Assembly: GCA_023228645.1 (NCBI GenBank) | Contig: JALOAT010000065.1 | Span: 1-17,762, forward strand | Origin: Gammaproteobacteria bacterium | Lineage (GTDB): Bacteria > Pseudomonadota > Gammaproteobacteria > Thiohalomonadales > Thiohalomonadaceae | Direction of reading: 5' to 3' | DNA length: 17,762 bases | Shown here: in pieces, positions 4,816-11,583 of the stretch | How the letters are laid out: each line of letters starts with the position of its first letter | Numbering within the stretch: position 1 is the first letter of the stretch | Program-made: the position numbers and the translations under genes | Notes under the pieces: generated by a model | Database searches by the model: none | Told to the model about the DNA's origin: nothing | What the model saw: the letters and a program-made list of their open reading frames with translations, nothing else

Positions 4816-6816
4816 CTATAATAGGTCTTTTTTACGGAGCTGTTCTAGTGTTAAAGTTGCGCCTTTGTTGTTTATGAATTGCTCTATTTTGATCTCACCT
4901 TTTCTAAACGCTTCTGCTCTAGTTTTGCCTAATACTTCATTTTGGACGGCTTTGTTTTGCCTTTCTAGCCATTCGGGATAGGTTAGTTTTGCAGATACCG
5001 GTCCTGATGATGAAGCTCTTGTGCTTTCTATGTTTAAATCATATTCGGGCTTTAATTCTGGAATCCTTACAGACCGACAATTATGCACAATCACACCATT
5101 AACCAAATAACTATTATCTTCTTCTACTTCTAAATTAAATACTAAGTCATTATATGCTACAATGTTAATATCATTAACGATGGAGGTATAAAAATGTTTA
5201 ACTTTAAAGATAAGGAGTTTTGCCAAAATTTTATTCTTGAGCATAACCATAGATTGCAGAAATCCCTTAGAAGTATAGAAAGGGAATTTGGCTTGGCTAA
5301 TGGCACTATGAGTAGGTGGTGCAAAATACATAATATTGAAACTCTTACTAAATCGGAGATGGCCTCTATTATAGGGAACAGAAATGTATCTTTGGGAATC
5401 AATACCGGCGAAAATCATTGGGCGTTTGGCCATAGAAAAGAAACTCACGAAATGTATAAGCGGCACTCCGAAAGAATGATTAAAGATAATCCTGTTAAAA
5501 ATGCTTTTATAAGAGCTAAAATGCTTGATAGCTTGGCCGTAACACAAAGAGAAAAGCAATGGCCATCTGAAATGCCTATTAAGTTGGCTCTTGAGCAATA
5601 TGGGATTAAATATGTTCATCAATTTATTATAGACGATAGAATTCTTGACTTTGCTATTCCAGCCCTTAAAATAGCTATTGAATGTGATGGGCGAGGGCAT
5701 CGAGACAGATTCGAATCCGACAGAATAAGGGATTATGTTTTGGTTAAACAAGGCTGGATAATTTTTAGGGTGAGTGATATTAGAGCAAGGACTCCCATCA
5801 GCACAATTCATAGTGTTATGTCCATTATAATACAGTTCATCCCCGACGGAGACTTCATCCGCCCTAACCCATCCTTTTCCAACACAAAGAAGGGGGTGCT
5901 CATCCGTCACTTTAATAGTGAGTCCGACATTATTTGTCATGACCCTAATGACGCCATTATCGGATTTCTTAAACATGGTGTTTAATACTTTTTTAAATCT
6001 TCCTTTGTGTGTTAATACAAAATCACCTATTTTGACATCCTCTATCTTTATATACCCTCTGGATGTCAATACCATTTCTCCTTTGGCCACCGAATTATAA
6101 TGTAATGGTGGTTGTGGTCCTTCATTGAATGGGAATACTTTACCGTCATTTGAAGCACATATAATAGTTGTACGGCTATCAAGTACCGCATCGTATCTTT
6201 CTCCTACGAATAATTTATGGTAAGGTTGCCATGCTGCGCGTCTTGCCATCGCCCCTGCGTGGTTGGTAGCGGTTAATACTACGGCTCTAGCTTGTGCTAT
6301 CGTTCGCGTATCGGTTAATTTCTTAATTTGAGATGCAATAGTGTCTGTAGTTTCTCCGTTCACTATGCCTAAATCAATAATAGATTTGATGTCATCTTTA
6401 TATGCAGATGAAAACGTATTAATCAAATCAGCAATTGTCATGCTTTTTTTGCCTGGAAATCTTATCCTAGAAGTTGCTACAATTGATGCTATATCAGCCG
6501 CGCTTGTACCTGTGCCTATTGCAACGGTTGTGACTGTTGTATTGTCGAGTAGTTTTAAAGTAAATTCCTGTTCATACACTGCAAACTCATTAAGCCTATT
6601 CATGAGTTCGTCACTCAGTTGCGTTATGCCATTGTCTATAATGTTATTAAGTTGTTTTAGGAGCTGTTGAGTGTTTTGCGATAAAGGAATGGATCTCGAC
6701 AACAATTGAGCGTTAATATCATCTCTTAATTGTTTGAGAATTGGAGTTATATCTTTATATATTCCATTGCCAAGCCGTTGGATTAATATTTGATGTGTTG
6801 TGAATTTATCTATCAT
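4816..6816 (-). CDS. MuF-type minor head protein interrupted by an intein
   Basis: A 666-residue open frame. The host protein is residues 1-241 plus 580-666 (328 aa after splicing). It shows the MuF/SPP1 gp7 head-morphogenesis pattern: 'QARAVVLTATNHAGAMARRAAWQ', then 'DAVLDSRTTIICASNDGKVF' and the split motif 'PPLHYN'/'CRSVRIPEL'. These proteins bind the portal and enter the head with DNA. The intein occupies residues 242-579 and breaks the most conserved MuF motif just before its Cys. The start overlaps the portal stop as ATGA (6813-6816). Splicing is needed for a normal head protein. An antisense gene lies within the intein part. Confidence 0.88.
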   Translation of the reverse strand: MIDKFTTHQILIQRLGNGIYKDITPILKQLRDDINAQLLSRSIPLSQNTQQLLKQLNNIIDNGITQLSDELMNRLNEFAVYEQEFTLKLLDNTTVTTVAIGTGTSAADIASIVATSRIRFPGKKSMTIADLINTFSSAYKDDIKSIIDLGIVNGETTDTIASQIKKLTDTRTIAQARAVVLTATNHAGAMARRAAWQPYHKLFVGERYDAVLDSRTTIICASNDGKVFPFNEGPQPPLHYNSVAKGEMVLTSRGYIKIEDVKIGDFVLTHKGRFKKVLNTMFKKSDNGVIRVMTNNVGLTIKVTDEHPLLCVGKGWVRADEVSVGDELYYNGHNTMNCADGSPCSNITHPKNYPALFNQNIIPYSVGFESVSMPSPITFNSYFKGWNSKVKNSIVYNKLMNIFNPILLKSQLNRHFRWPLLFSLCYGQAIKHFSSYKSIFNRIIFNHSFGVPLIHFVSFFSMAKRPMIFAGIDSQRYISVPYNRGHLRFSKSFNIMYFAPPTHSAISQAKFPFYTSKGFLQSMVMLKNKILAKLLIFKVKHFYTSIVNDINIVAYNDLVFNLEVEEDNSYLVNGVIVHNCRSVRIPELKPEYDLNIESTRASSSGPVSAKLTYPEWLERQNKAVQNEVLGKTRAEAFRKGEIKIEQFINNKGATLTLEQLRKKDLL
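5155..5163 (+). promoter_or_regulatory. Possible extended -10 promoter for the antisense endonuclease gene
   Basis: TGCTACAAT on the plus strand combines an extending TG (5155-5156) with TACAAT (5158-5163), five of six matches to TATAAT. The TTAAAT 17 bases upstream is a poor -35. A start near 5170 would leave a leader of about 24 bases containing the GGAGGT site. The form is like the extended -10 boxes of the phage operons, so independent expression of the endonuclease is plausible. It also codes for intein residues on the other strand, which limits its sequence. Confidence 0.35.
5182..5187 (+). promoter_or_regulatory. Strong Shine-Dalgarno of the antisense endonuclease gene
   Basis: GGAGGT ends 6 bases before the ATG at 5194, an ideal ribosome binding site. 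It lies inside the intein coding region on the opposite strand, where nothing else would call for it. Together with the ATG it is the main evidence that the plus-strand frame is a translated gene and not a shadow. Confidence 0.8.
5194..5985 (+). CDS. EDxHD/Vsr-like homing endonuclease encoded antisense inside the intein
   Basis: A 263-residue protein on the strand opposite the head gene. Residues ~24-48 ('SLRSIEREFGLANGTMSRWC') form a helix-turn-helix. Residues ~72-97 ('GENHWAFGHRKETHEMYKRH') look like a NUMOD3-type DNA-binding module. Residues ~122-200 are a Vsr-like nuclease core with Glu126 ('PSEMPIKLALEQYGIKY'), Asp152 ('RILDFAIP'), 'IECDGRGH' (Glu163, Asp165, His169), 'SDRIRD' and 'VKQGWIIFRV', the pattern of EDxHD homing endonucleases. 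The last ~50 residues are the antisense of the intein N-terminal splicing block. Its codons lie exactly opposite intein codons, and it uses no TTA, CTA or TCA in 15 Leu and 18 Ser codons. It probably cleaves intein-free MuF alleles at the insertion point. Confidence 0.85.
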   Translation: MFNFKDKEFCQNFILEHNHRLQKSLRSIEREFGLANGTMSRWCKIHNIETLTKSEMASIIGNRNVSLGINTGENHWAFGHRKETHEMYKRHSERMIKDNPVKNAFIRAKMLDSLAVTQREKQWPSEMPIKLALEQYGIKYVHQFIIDDRILDFAIPALKIAIECDGRGHRDRFESDRIRDYVLVKQGWIIFRVSDIRARTPISTIHSVMSIIIQFIPDGDFIRPNPSFSNTKKGVLIRHFNSESDIICHDPNDAIIGFLKHGV

Positions 6817-8093
6817 AATCCGCCTCCACTTGCTTCAATCTCCGCGTCTATCTCCTCGTCTGTTCGCCCGGATGCTATAAATTCGGCTTTTCTTAGATTG
6901 TTTCTAACATCAGAAGTTGCCACTACTCCTCTATCTAATAAAAGGATTTGAGCGGTAATCTCTTGCGGTGATAATGTAGTGTCAAAAAATTCTTTATTAA
7001 GCGTGAATACAATATTGCCCTTGCTACCCATAAAGTCTGCACACCATGTTAAGCATTGGGTTATCGCACTTTCTGCGTTGCCTACCAAGTTATCAAGCAT
7101 TGAGTTTTCGCTAGAAAATCTTATCTTAACTGTTTCAGTTGATTCTGCTTGACCTGATTTGCCGGTGAATATTCTAGCACCAAGCATGATAAGCTGATTT
7201 TCTTTGCTCTCCATTGCTTTAGCGTGCATTTGATTTTCATTTGCTTGCAATAGTGTAGCAGTTCCATTATCGGGTAATGGGATTATAGAGCCATCTCCAA
7301 AAGTATAAACGCCACTTGGTAGCATTTCATCTAACCAAGATTTATTTGGTGCGGTTATTGCTGGAGTTGGTACACAATATCTTAGCAAATCTTCATAATC
7401 TGCGCTATTCTGATAATGCCCTTGCGATACATCAACTATTGCCCAAAGAGGCATATTATCAACTTCCGGATCATTATCTTTTGAGCCACACATAATAAAA
7501 GGAATAACATCAAAGGTTGTGCCGTCTGCTTTGGTTGGCTTGACGCTTGAAGTTACCTTATCTTCTACAATAATATCAATACTATAAATGCCATCTTCTA
7601 ATTTTAACTTTTTGTTGGTTTTAGAGTCTATTTTTAAAACAACTTCGTTTAATATGCCGGTGCTATCAGTTTTCCAATTCAAGATGTTTTCTGCGGTATA
7701 TGTTACGATTTTAGCTTGAGTGCCATAATCCACAAAAAGTCCATGCCTGCCTATTGATGTGACGTTAGTTACTAAGTCTTTAGTGAGTTGGTCTAGCGTT
7801 AACCCTGCGCCGTTTGCGTTAAGTATGAGATATTCTAAGTCACTTGGTAATTCTACAATAGCAGGCGTTCTAAAGACTGATCCGACCAATCCCTCTAATG
7901 TTCGTGATGTAAAGTTAGTATATTTTGCACGGGCTTTATAGTCTATATTACGTCTTATACCCTCAGTCGATGCATCTCTTGTCACATCTTGAAGATAATC
8001 TTGTACATCTCTCATCCCGCGAATAAATGTGCGGATTTGTAGCCAATACGGCAAAAAGAGATTGTAATCGGAGTGATTTTCTTGTTTTTTCAT
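6813..8093 (-). CDS. Portal protein (DUF4055 family)
   Basis: A 426-residue protein of usual portal length. The N-terminal half ('YLQDVTRDASTEGIRRNIDY', 'YTNFTSRTLEGLVGSVFRTP', 'TSIGRHGLFVDYG') has the form of DUF4055 portal proteins of siphoviruses. 'VDVSQGHYQNSADYEDLLRY' (about residue 220) and 'FTGKSGQAESTETVKIRFSSENSML' (about 315-340) are further portal-type blocks. The dodecameric portal is the DNA entry channel. It follows the large terminase and precedes the MuF protein, the normal order. An AGAAAGG ribosome binding site (8101-8107) lies 7 bases before the ATG, and its own extended -10 box lies at 8110. Confidence 0.85.
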   Translation of the reverse strand: MKKQENHSDYNLFLPYWLQIRTFIRGMRDVQDYLQDVTRDASTEGIRRNIDYKARAKYTNFTSRTLEGLVGSVFRTPAIVELPSDLEYLILNANGAGLTLDQLTKDLVTNVTSIGRHGLFVDYGTQAKIVTYTAENILNWKTDSTGILNEVVLKIDSKTNKKLKLEDGIYSIDIIVEDKVTSSVKPTKADGTTFDVIPFIMCGSKDNDPEVDNMPLWAIVDVSQGHYQNSADYEDLLRYCVPTPAITAPNKSWLDEMLPSGVYTFGDGSIIPLPDNGTATLLQANENQMHAKAMESKENQLIMLGARIFTGKSGQAESTETVKIRFSSENSMLDNLVGNAESAITQCLTWCADFMGSKGNIVFTLNKEFFDTTLSPQEITAQILLLDRGVVATSDVRNNLRKAEFIASGRTDEEIDAEIEASGGGL

Positions 8094-8109
8094 TATTTGC
8101 CTTTCTGAA

Positions 8110-8118
8110 ATTATAACA
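8110..8118 (-). promoter_or_regulatory. Extended -10 promoter before the portal gene
   Basis: The minus strand reads GATATGTTATAATTTCAG, with TATAAT at 8110-8115 and TG at 8117-8118. The box lies in the 29-base gap between the terminase stop (8123) and the portal start. It is nearly identical over 18 bases to the box before the scaffold gene. It lacks a -35 match. Confidence 0.55.
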
Positions 8119-8122
8119 TATC

Positions 8123-9367
8123 CTAGCGAACGAACCCGCCAGAGATTTTGCCATAAGTTTGGATAGGGTATTTATAAGCTATAAAATATCCAAGAGCGTC
8201 ATTCCAGTCATCAATCGCCCCGCCTTTGTGTTCTGTGTACTTTTCTGGCTTACCATTGTCTAAATAAGCTTGGGTTTGCAAAGAAAATATAAGCTTTTCA
8301 ACTCTATCGCTTATAAACACTTCATCTCTTGCTAGTTTTCGGTTTACAGCATTGATTCTATCTCTTACCGCCGGGTTTGACTTGTTAGCGTTTATTCTTA
8401 ACCCATTATCTTGTAATATTTCAAGCGATGATCTTGATGCGTTAGCAGATTCATTGCCTCCAGATGCGTCCGGATAGATTATCTTTTGATGATTTTGGTA
8501 TTGTGTCCCGTTTAGTTTGTCTGCTATTTGTTGAGTATCATATACCGCCCAACCATCAACTACATAGACTTTATTGTCTTTGATCCCACATATTACACAG
8601 ACAGAACCGCCAACATTAAAATCTACGCCACAATGAAGTATATCAAAGTCATCAATAGTTAAAGTAGTAGTATGTTTGTTAAATTTAAAGTTATGATAAA
8701 CAATATTCGTATTTAATACACCCCACTCGCCAAGTGCATAAATGTTATATTGCTGAATGTCATAGTTTTTTATATCTTCTATCTCTTGCTTATATTCATC
8801 ATCTAGGAATTTATTGTCTAAATATGTGGTTTTATAGATGCTAGCTTTATTTGCAGGATTATCAAAGAAATGTGACTTTAGCCAGTGTAAGTGTGATATA
8901 GGGTTGAATGTTAGAATAATTTGCTTATAGTATGGCGTTATACCTCTAAGTCGGCGATTAAGCTCCATAATATCGTTTTGATCGCACTCGCTTGCTTCTT
9001 CTACCCAAATGCCGGTAATGCCTTGTATTGATTTAAGTTTCTCAATATCGTCAAGCCCAAAGAATAAAAGCGTGGAATTATTGTGAATATATGTTATCGT
9101 CATATCTGATTTATTTATTTTAAAATCGTCTGATAACTCTATATCTGATATAACATCTTTGAACAATTGGAATACAGATACCCTAAGTGTTTTGGCTACT
9201 TTTCTAGTAATTAAAAACTTATGGTTTTCTTCTGATATGATTCTAGTGAGTATCTTTTGCGCTGTCGAGTATGATTTGGCACTACCAGCTCCACCGTATG
9301 ATATAACCCATCTTGATTTGTCCTCAAAGAATGGCTTGTGTGAAGCATTACGCTTTTGTTTAATCAT
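8123..9367 (-). CDS. terL: Terminase large subunit (PBSX/Terminase_3 type)
   Basis: From the ATG at 9367 the protein has 414 residues. Walker A is 'GGAGSAKS' (25-32). Walker B with the catalytic Glu is 'IWVEEA' (120-125). The coupling motif region 'ILTFNPIS' follows (about 151-158). The RNase H-like nuclease has Asp249 ('CGVDFNVGG'), Asp300 ('IYPDASGG') and Asp386/387 ('GGAIDDWNDALGY'). This is the packaging motor and headful or cos nuclease that docks on the portal. A TTG two codons upstream (9373) is also in frame, but the ATG, which overlaps the TerS stop region, is the better choice. Confidence 0.92.
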   Translation of the reverse strand: MIKQKRNASHKPFFEDKSRWVISYGGAGSAKSYSTAQKILTRIISEENHKFLITRKVAKTLRVSVFQLFKDVISDIELSDDFKINKSDMTITYIHNNSTLLFFGLDDIEKLKSIQGITGIWVEEASECDQNDIMELNRRLRGITPYYKQIILTFNPISHLHWLKSHFFDNPANKASIYKTTYLDNKFLDDEYKQEIEDIKNYDIQQYNIYALGEWGVLNTNIVYHNFKFNKHTTTLTIDDFDILHCGVDFNVGGSVCVICGIKDNKVYVVDGWAVYDTQQIADKLNGTQYQNHQKIIYPDASGGNESANASRSSLEILQDNGLRINANKSNPAVRDRINAVNRKLARDEVFISDRVEKLIFSLQTQAYLDNGKPEKYTEHKGGAIDDWNDALGYFIAYKYPIQTYGKISGGFVR

Positions 9368-9956
9368 ATTCAATTTTAATTACTTTGTTGTTTTGCTGTG
9401 CGTTAGTGTTTGTTACTTCTATCTTAGGGGCGTGCCTTGGTGCTACTTCTAGAGTGATTGCGTTTTTATCTATTCCTTCATCAAGTGTCTTATAGTCATT
9501 AGCATTCAATGGGACTTCAACTAATTCAATAACTTCTGTGTATGATCCATTTTCTTTATCTGCTATCTTACTTCTTAGTGTTATGGTCTTTTTATTTCTT
9601 TCTAACATTTGGTTTTTTCTAATCAAAGATAGTGTTGCGGTATTAAAAACCATACTCTGATGCCCTATCTCTTTTTCTATCATCTTATCAAGGACTGTTA
9701 TCTGATAATCATTTAAATTGGAAACTTGCTTTATAATCGTTTCCTTTTGTAGCTCTAAAGTTTCCTTTTTTTTCTCAAACGCGATGACATCGTCCTTTAT
9801 TGCTAATTTCTCTGTTTCCTTTTGCCAGTTTTCTTTATTTACTTTTTTGGATATTGTGCCCTTTGGAATGCCAGTAGCTTTAGTGATTTGCTCATATGGT
9901 ACACCTAACTCATATAATGATTTAGCTTTATCCCATAGGTCTTGGTTAATTGCCAT
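9360..9956 (-). CDS. terS: Terminase small subunit
   Basis: A 198-residue protein. Residues ~5-45 ('LYELGVPYEQITKATGIPKG', 'TISKKVNKENW') form a helix-turn-helix that would bind the packaging site. A central coiled coil (about 45-130) would form the ring of subunits. The C-terminal tail is polar and likely contacts the large subunit. It lies directly upstream of terL and overlaps it by about 8 bases. Sequence matches beyond the HTH are weak, as usual for this family, so the call leans on order and architecture. Confidence 0.78.
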   Translation of the reverse strand: MAINQDLWDKAKSLYELGVPYEQITKATGIPKGTISKKVNKENWQKETEKLAIKDDVIAFEKKKETLELQKETIIKQVSNLNDYQITVLDKMIEKEIGHQSMVFNTATLSLIRKNQMLERNKKTITLRSKIADKENGSYTEVIELVEVPLNANDYKTLDEGIDKNAITLEVAPRHAPKIEVTNTNAQQNNKVIKIEYD

Positions 9957-10290
9957 CTACAAATACTTTCTTGCATAAATTAAATAACTCACATGATATA
10001 TACCCTGTCATATAAGCTTTAAACTCTCTATCATGTATGTTATATCGTTCCATAATATTATCTACTGCATGGACTGCTTCGTGAATGCAAGTGTCTGCTA
10101 TGTCTTCAAAAATACCTATTGCAAATACGTGCCTATAGGTCGCTCCGTGTTCTAGCCATATTGATTGCCCAGCAAGATTATCTAAGGATTCGTTATCGTG
10201 TTCATGTTTTTTAAGGAATCTTCTATACTTATCTCTTGAGAAATATACTTCTATCTCGGAGTCTGCAAATGGTTTTATTTTATATGCCAT
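9946..10290 (-). CDS. Small HExxH metallopeptidase-like protein
   Basis: The true start is most likely the ATG at 10290-10288, giving MAYKIKPFADSEIEVYFSRD and 114 residues. A longer in-frame start at 10356 would lie inside the 38-aa gene upstream. 'CIHEAVHAVDNI' holds an HEAVH zinc motif at 70-74, and Glu89 in 'HDREFKAY' could be the third ligand. The length and 'HEAVHAVD ... EFKAYMTGYI' pattern match small phage proteins of unknown substrate found near packaging genes. Its stop overlaps the terS start. Protease activity is not shown, and a structural zinc role is possible. Confidence 0.65.
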   Translation of the reverse strand: MAYKIKPFADSEIEVYFSRDKYRRFLKKHEHDNESLDNLAGQSIWLEHGATYRHVFAIGIFEDIADTCIHEAVHAVDNIMERYNIHDREFKAYMTGYISCELFNLCKKVFVDGN

Positions 10291-10291
10291 A

Positions 10292-10408
10292 TTACTTTTT
10301 CTTCTTAGTTTTCTTTTTAGTCGCAGCAGTGCATATCGCATATGCCGAGCTTTCACTTTTGCCTTGCTTCTTTACTTTTAAAACACATCTATCAAACTTT
10401 TTAGGCAT
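10292..10408 (-). CDS. Basic 38-residue phage protein (MPKKFDRC family)
   Basis: The ATG at 10408-10406 is preceded by AAGGAG (10415-10420) at good distance. The protein begins MPKKFDRCVLKVKKQGKSES, continues SAYAICTAAT and ends in eight residues that are seven Lys and one Thr. The 'KKFDRCVxKVKxxG...AYAxCTA' pattern with its two Cys is common as a tiny gene near packaging genes in many phages and prophages, with no known role. It overlaps the preceding gene's stop by 8 bases, and the next ATG follows its stop after one base. Confidence 0.8.
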   Translation of the reverse strand: MPKKFDRCVLKVKKQGKSESSAYAICTAATKKKTKKKK

Positions 10409-10706
10409 TTGGTTCTCCTTGAAATAAATTAATATCTACAACTTCATCAACGAACGTCATATCTTCATTATGTGGAGTTATAGAGTGTACGGCTTCAACT
10501 ATAGCTATTATACCATCAATATTGTATCTATCTTGGATTAGATTGTATGCTAGGTCTATAATGTGGCTAATTTTAGTGATGTTGCCGGATTGTATCCGTT
10601 TCATAATTACTGTGTGTGATTCTACCGCACCACATATTTTTATAAATGTAGCTGCTCTACTTGTATCATCAAAAAATAATTCTGATATATCGTAGAGTTT
10701 GCTCAC
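10401..10706 (-). CDS. Unrecognised 101-residue protein
   Basis: The start is GTG (10706-10704) with GGAG at a spacing of 5 bases. An ATG two bases upstream is in another frame and is followed at once by TGA. The protein is mixed alpha/beta with hydrophobic helices ('NITKISHIIDLAYNLIQ', 'DGIIAIVEAVHSI') and an acidic C terminus. No motif is recognised. It is the first gene after a promoter-like box at 10724-10732 and begins the packaging-side block. Confidence 0.6.
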   Translation of the reverse strand: MSKLYDISELFFDDTSRAATFIKICGAVESHTVIMKRIQSGNITKISHIIDLAYNLIQDRYNIDGIIAIVEAVHSITPHNEDMTFVDEVVDINLFQGEPNA

Positions 10707-10721
10707 ATTTACTCCTTTTTG

Positions 10722-11270
10722 TTATTGTATCATATTTTTAATTTTTATCTTATATGTTTCAATGATATTTTTAAGCTCATCAATGCCCCAACTTTTAGAC
10801 TGCGTTTGAGCTTCTAGCCATTCAACTTTCTCTAAACCTATTTTATCTATTAGTTTGAGCCTATAAACGGCTAAATTCCCACTTTTATAGTTATTACATA
10901 TGGAGCATTGACTATGACAATTATCTTCGTTAAATCGCAATGCTGAGTTTCTGCCCGTCGGCATATAATGCCCTGCATGGATTTGTCTGTCTGTATTTCT
11001 ACAAGTTATACACTTATTGCCATCTCTCAATCTGATGAATTTATTAAATTGTGTTTGTGCTTGCTTTACTAGATAACTTTTGTCTTTTTGATTAAATTCT
11101 TTGACTTGTTTGTTTTTTTCTTGTTGGATCTTCTTTTTGCTTTGCTCGTCTGCATACTTTAAAGCACATACTATTCCACAAACTTTGCCTTTGTATATTT
11201 CTTTACCACATATTTTGCAGGTTTTAGGCTTTTTTGCTTTTTGAAGTTGTGATTTCTTATCAAATTGCAT
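10722..11270 (-). CDS. ninG: NinG/Rap-like recombination nuclease
   Basis: A 182-residue protein of the lambda NinG (Rap) family. An N-terminal zinc knuckle has Cys18, Cys21, Cys31 and Cys35 ('CKICGKEIYKGKVCGIVC'). A central charged helix follows, then an HNH-like part with Cys87, Cys90, 'IHAGHYMPTGRNSALRFNE' (His98, His101), 'NCHSQCSICN' (Cys118, Cys122, Cys125). In lambda it resolves branched recombination intermediates. The length is slightly under lambda NinG (204). The start overlaps the DUF3310 gene by 11 bases. Confidence 0.88.
   Translation of the reverse strand: MQFDKKSQLQKAKKPKTCKICGKEIYKGKVCGIVCALKYADEQSKKKIQQEKNKQVKEFNQKDKSYLVKQAQTQFNKFIRLRDGNKCITCRNTDRQIHAGHYMPTGRNSALRFNEDNCHSQCSICNNYKSGNLAVYRLKLIDKIGLEKVEWLEAQTQSKSWGIDELKNIIETYKIKIKNMIQ
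10724..10732 (-). promoter_or_regulatory. Possible extended -10 promoter before the packaging block
   Basis: The minus strand reads AATATGATACAATAAC, with TACAAT at 10724-10729 and TG at 10731-10732. It shares the ATATGnTAnAAT form of the other structural-gene boxes. It overlaps the ninG stop and leaves a leader of about 10 bases with AAAAAGGAG. No -35 is seen. Confidence 0.4.
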
Positions 11271-11583
11271 AATCTATCTCTATCCCAAAATGTTCACATA
11301 AAGTTGATACCGGCATACATATTTTGGATAATTTTTTCATACTGCTTGCATTGACTTTTTCTTCTATGTCTAATAACCACTGAAGATAGTTTTGATAAGT
11401 TTGCAGCTTCTCTAAATCTGCTTCTTTTTGCCCCTTATGATCTAATCTAGATTTATACTTTATCATATTACCTTTGGCAAAACCTATACAGGCATATATT
11501 CCCATCTGTGATTCAATCTCTTGTATGGTGGGAGTACCATGCTGGTAGTGCAAACTTTTTGGATTCAATAATGGGTGCTTCAT
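11260..11583 (-). CDS. DUF3310 family phage protein
   Basis: A 107-residue protein. 'HYQHGTPTIQEIESQMG', 'GFAKGNMIKYKSRLDHKGQK' and 'ADLEKLQTYQNYLQWLL' are the three blocks of DUF3310, a family common in phages and at times called nucleotide kinase without proof. A very strong Shine-Dalgarno AGGAGGT (11587-11593) lies 3 bases from the ATG, within the last codons of the 69-aa gene. Function is unknown. Confidence 0.8.
   Translation of the reverse strand: MKHPLLNPKSLHYQHGTPTIQEIESQMGIYACIGFAKGNMIKYKSRLDHKGQKEADLEKLQTYQNYLQWLLDIEEKVNASSMKKLSKICMPVSTLCEHFGIEIDYAI

Larger units (their letters stand above)
5080..6093 (-). other. Intein in the MuF head gene (338 residues, Ser1, +1 Cys)
   Basis: Residues 242-579 of the head-protein frame carry a full class 1 splicing domain. 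Block A is 'SVAKGEMVLTSRGYIKIEDV' starting with Ser1. Block B is 'GLTIKVTDEHPLL' with the TxxH pair T304 and H307. Block F is 'LVFNLEVEEDNSYLVNG'. Block G is 'VIVHN' with penultimate His578 and terminal Asn579, followed by the +1 nucleophile Cys580. Joining N241 to C580 restores 'PPLHYNCRSVRIPEL'. There is no LAGLIDADG or HNH domain between blocks B and F; about 200 residues of low-charge, Phe/Ser/Asn-rich sequence stand there, the reading of the strand opposite the endonuclease gene. Splicing activity is inferred from intact motifs. Confidence 0.9.

Noticed and set aside
5190..5800. LAGLIDADG or HNH endonuclease within the intein protein itself
   Set aside because: The minus-strand reading between blocks B and F shows no such motif and has the odd low-charge make-up of an antisense translation.
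5194..5985. Reading the plus-strand frame as a mere shadow of the long minus-strand gene
   Set aside because: It has an ideal GGAGGT, a clear nuclease core with Glu/Asp/His/Asp pattern and homing-enzyme modules, and lies exactly between intein blocks B and F.
5918..6100. Another plus-strand frame over the intein start
   Set aside because: It has no ribosome binding site and no motif, and it overlaps the true endonuclease gene in another frame. It is a shadow of the intein coding.
10291..10356. N-terminal extension of the HExxH protein to the ATG at 10356
   Set aside because: Those bases code the well-supported 38-aa protein in another frame, which has a strong ribosome binding site. The ATG at 10290 begins a better protein.
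10507..10515. TGGTATAAT within the 101-aa gene
   Set aside because: It is inside coding sequence (residues around DGIIAIVE) about 100 bases before the next start and has no other promoter features. Chance in an AT-rich genome is likely.
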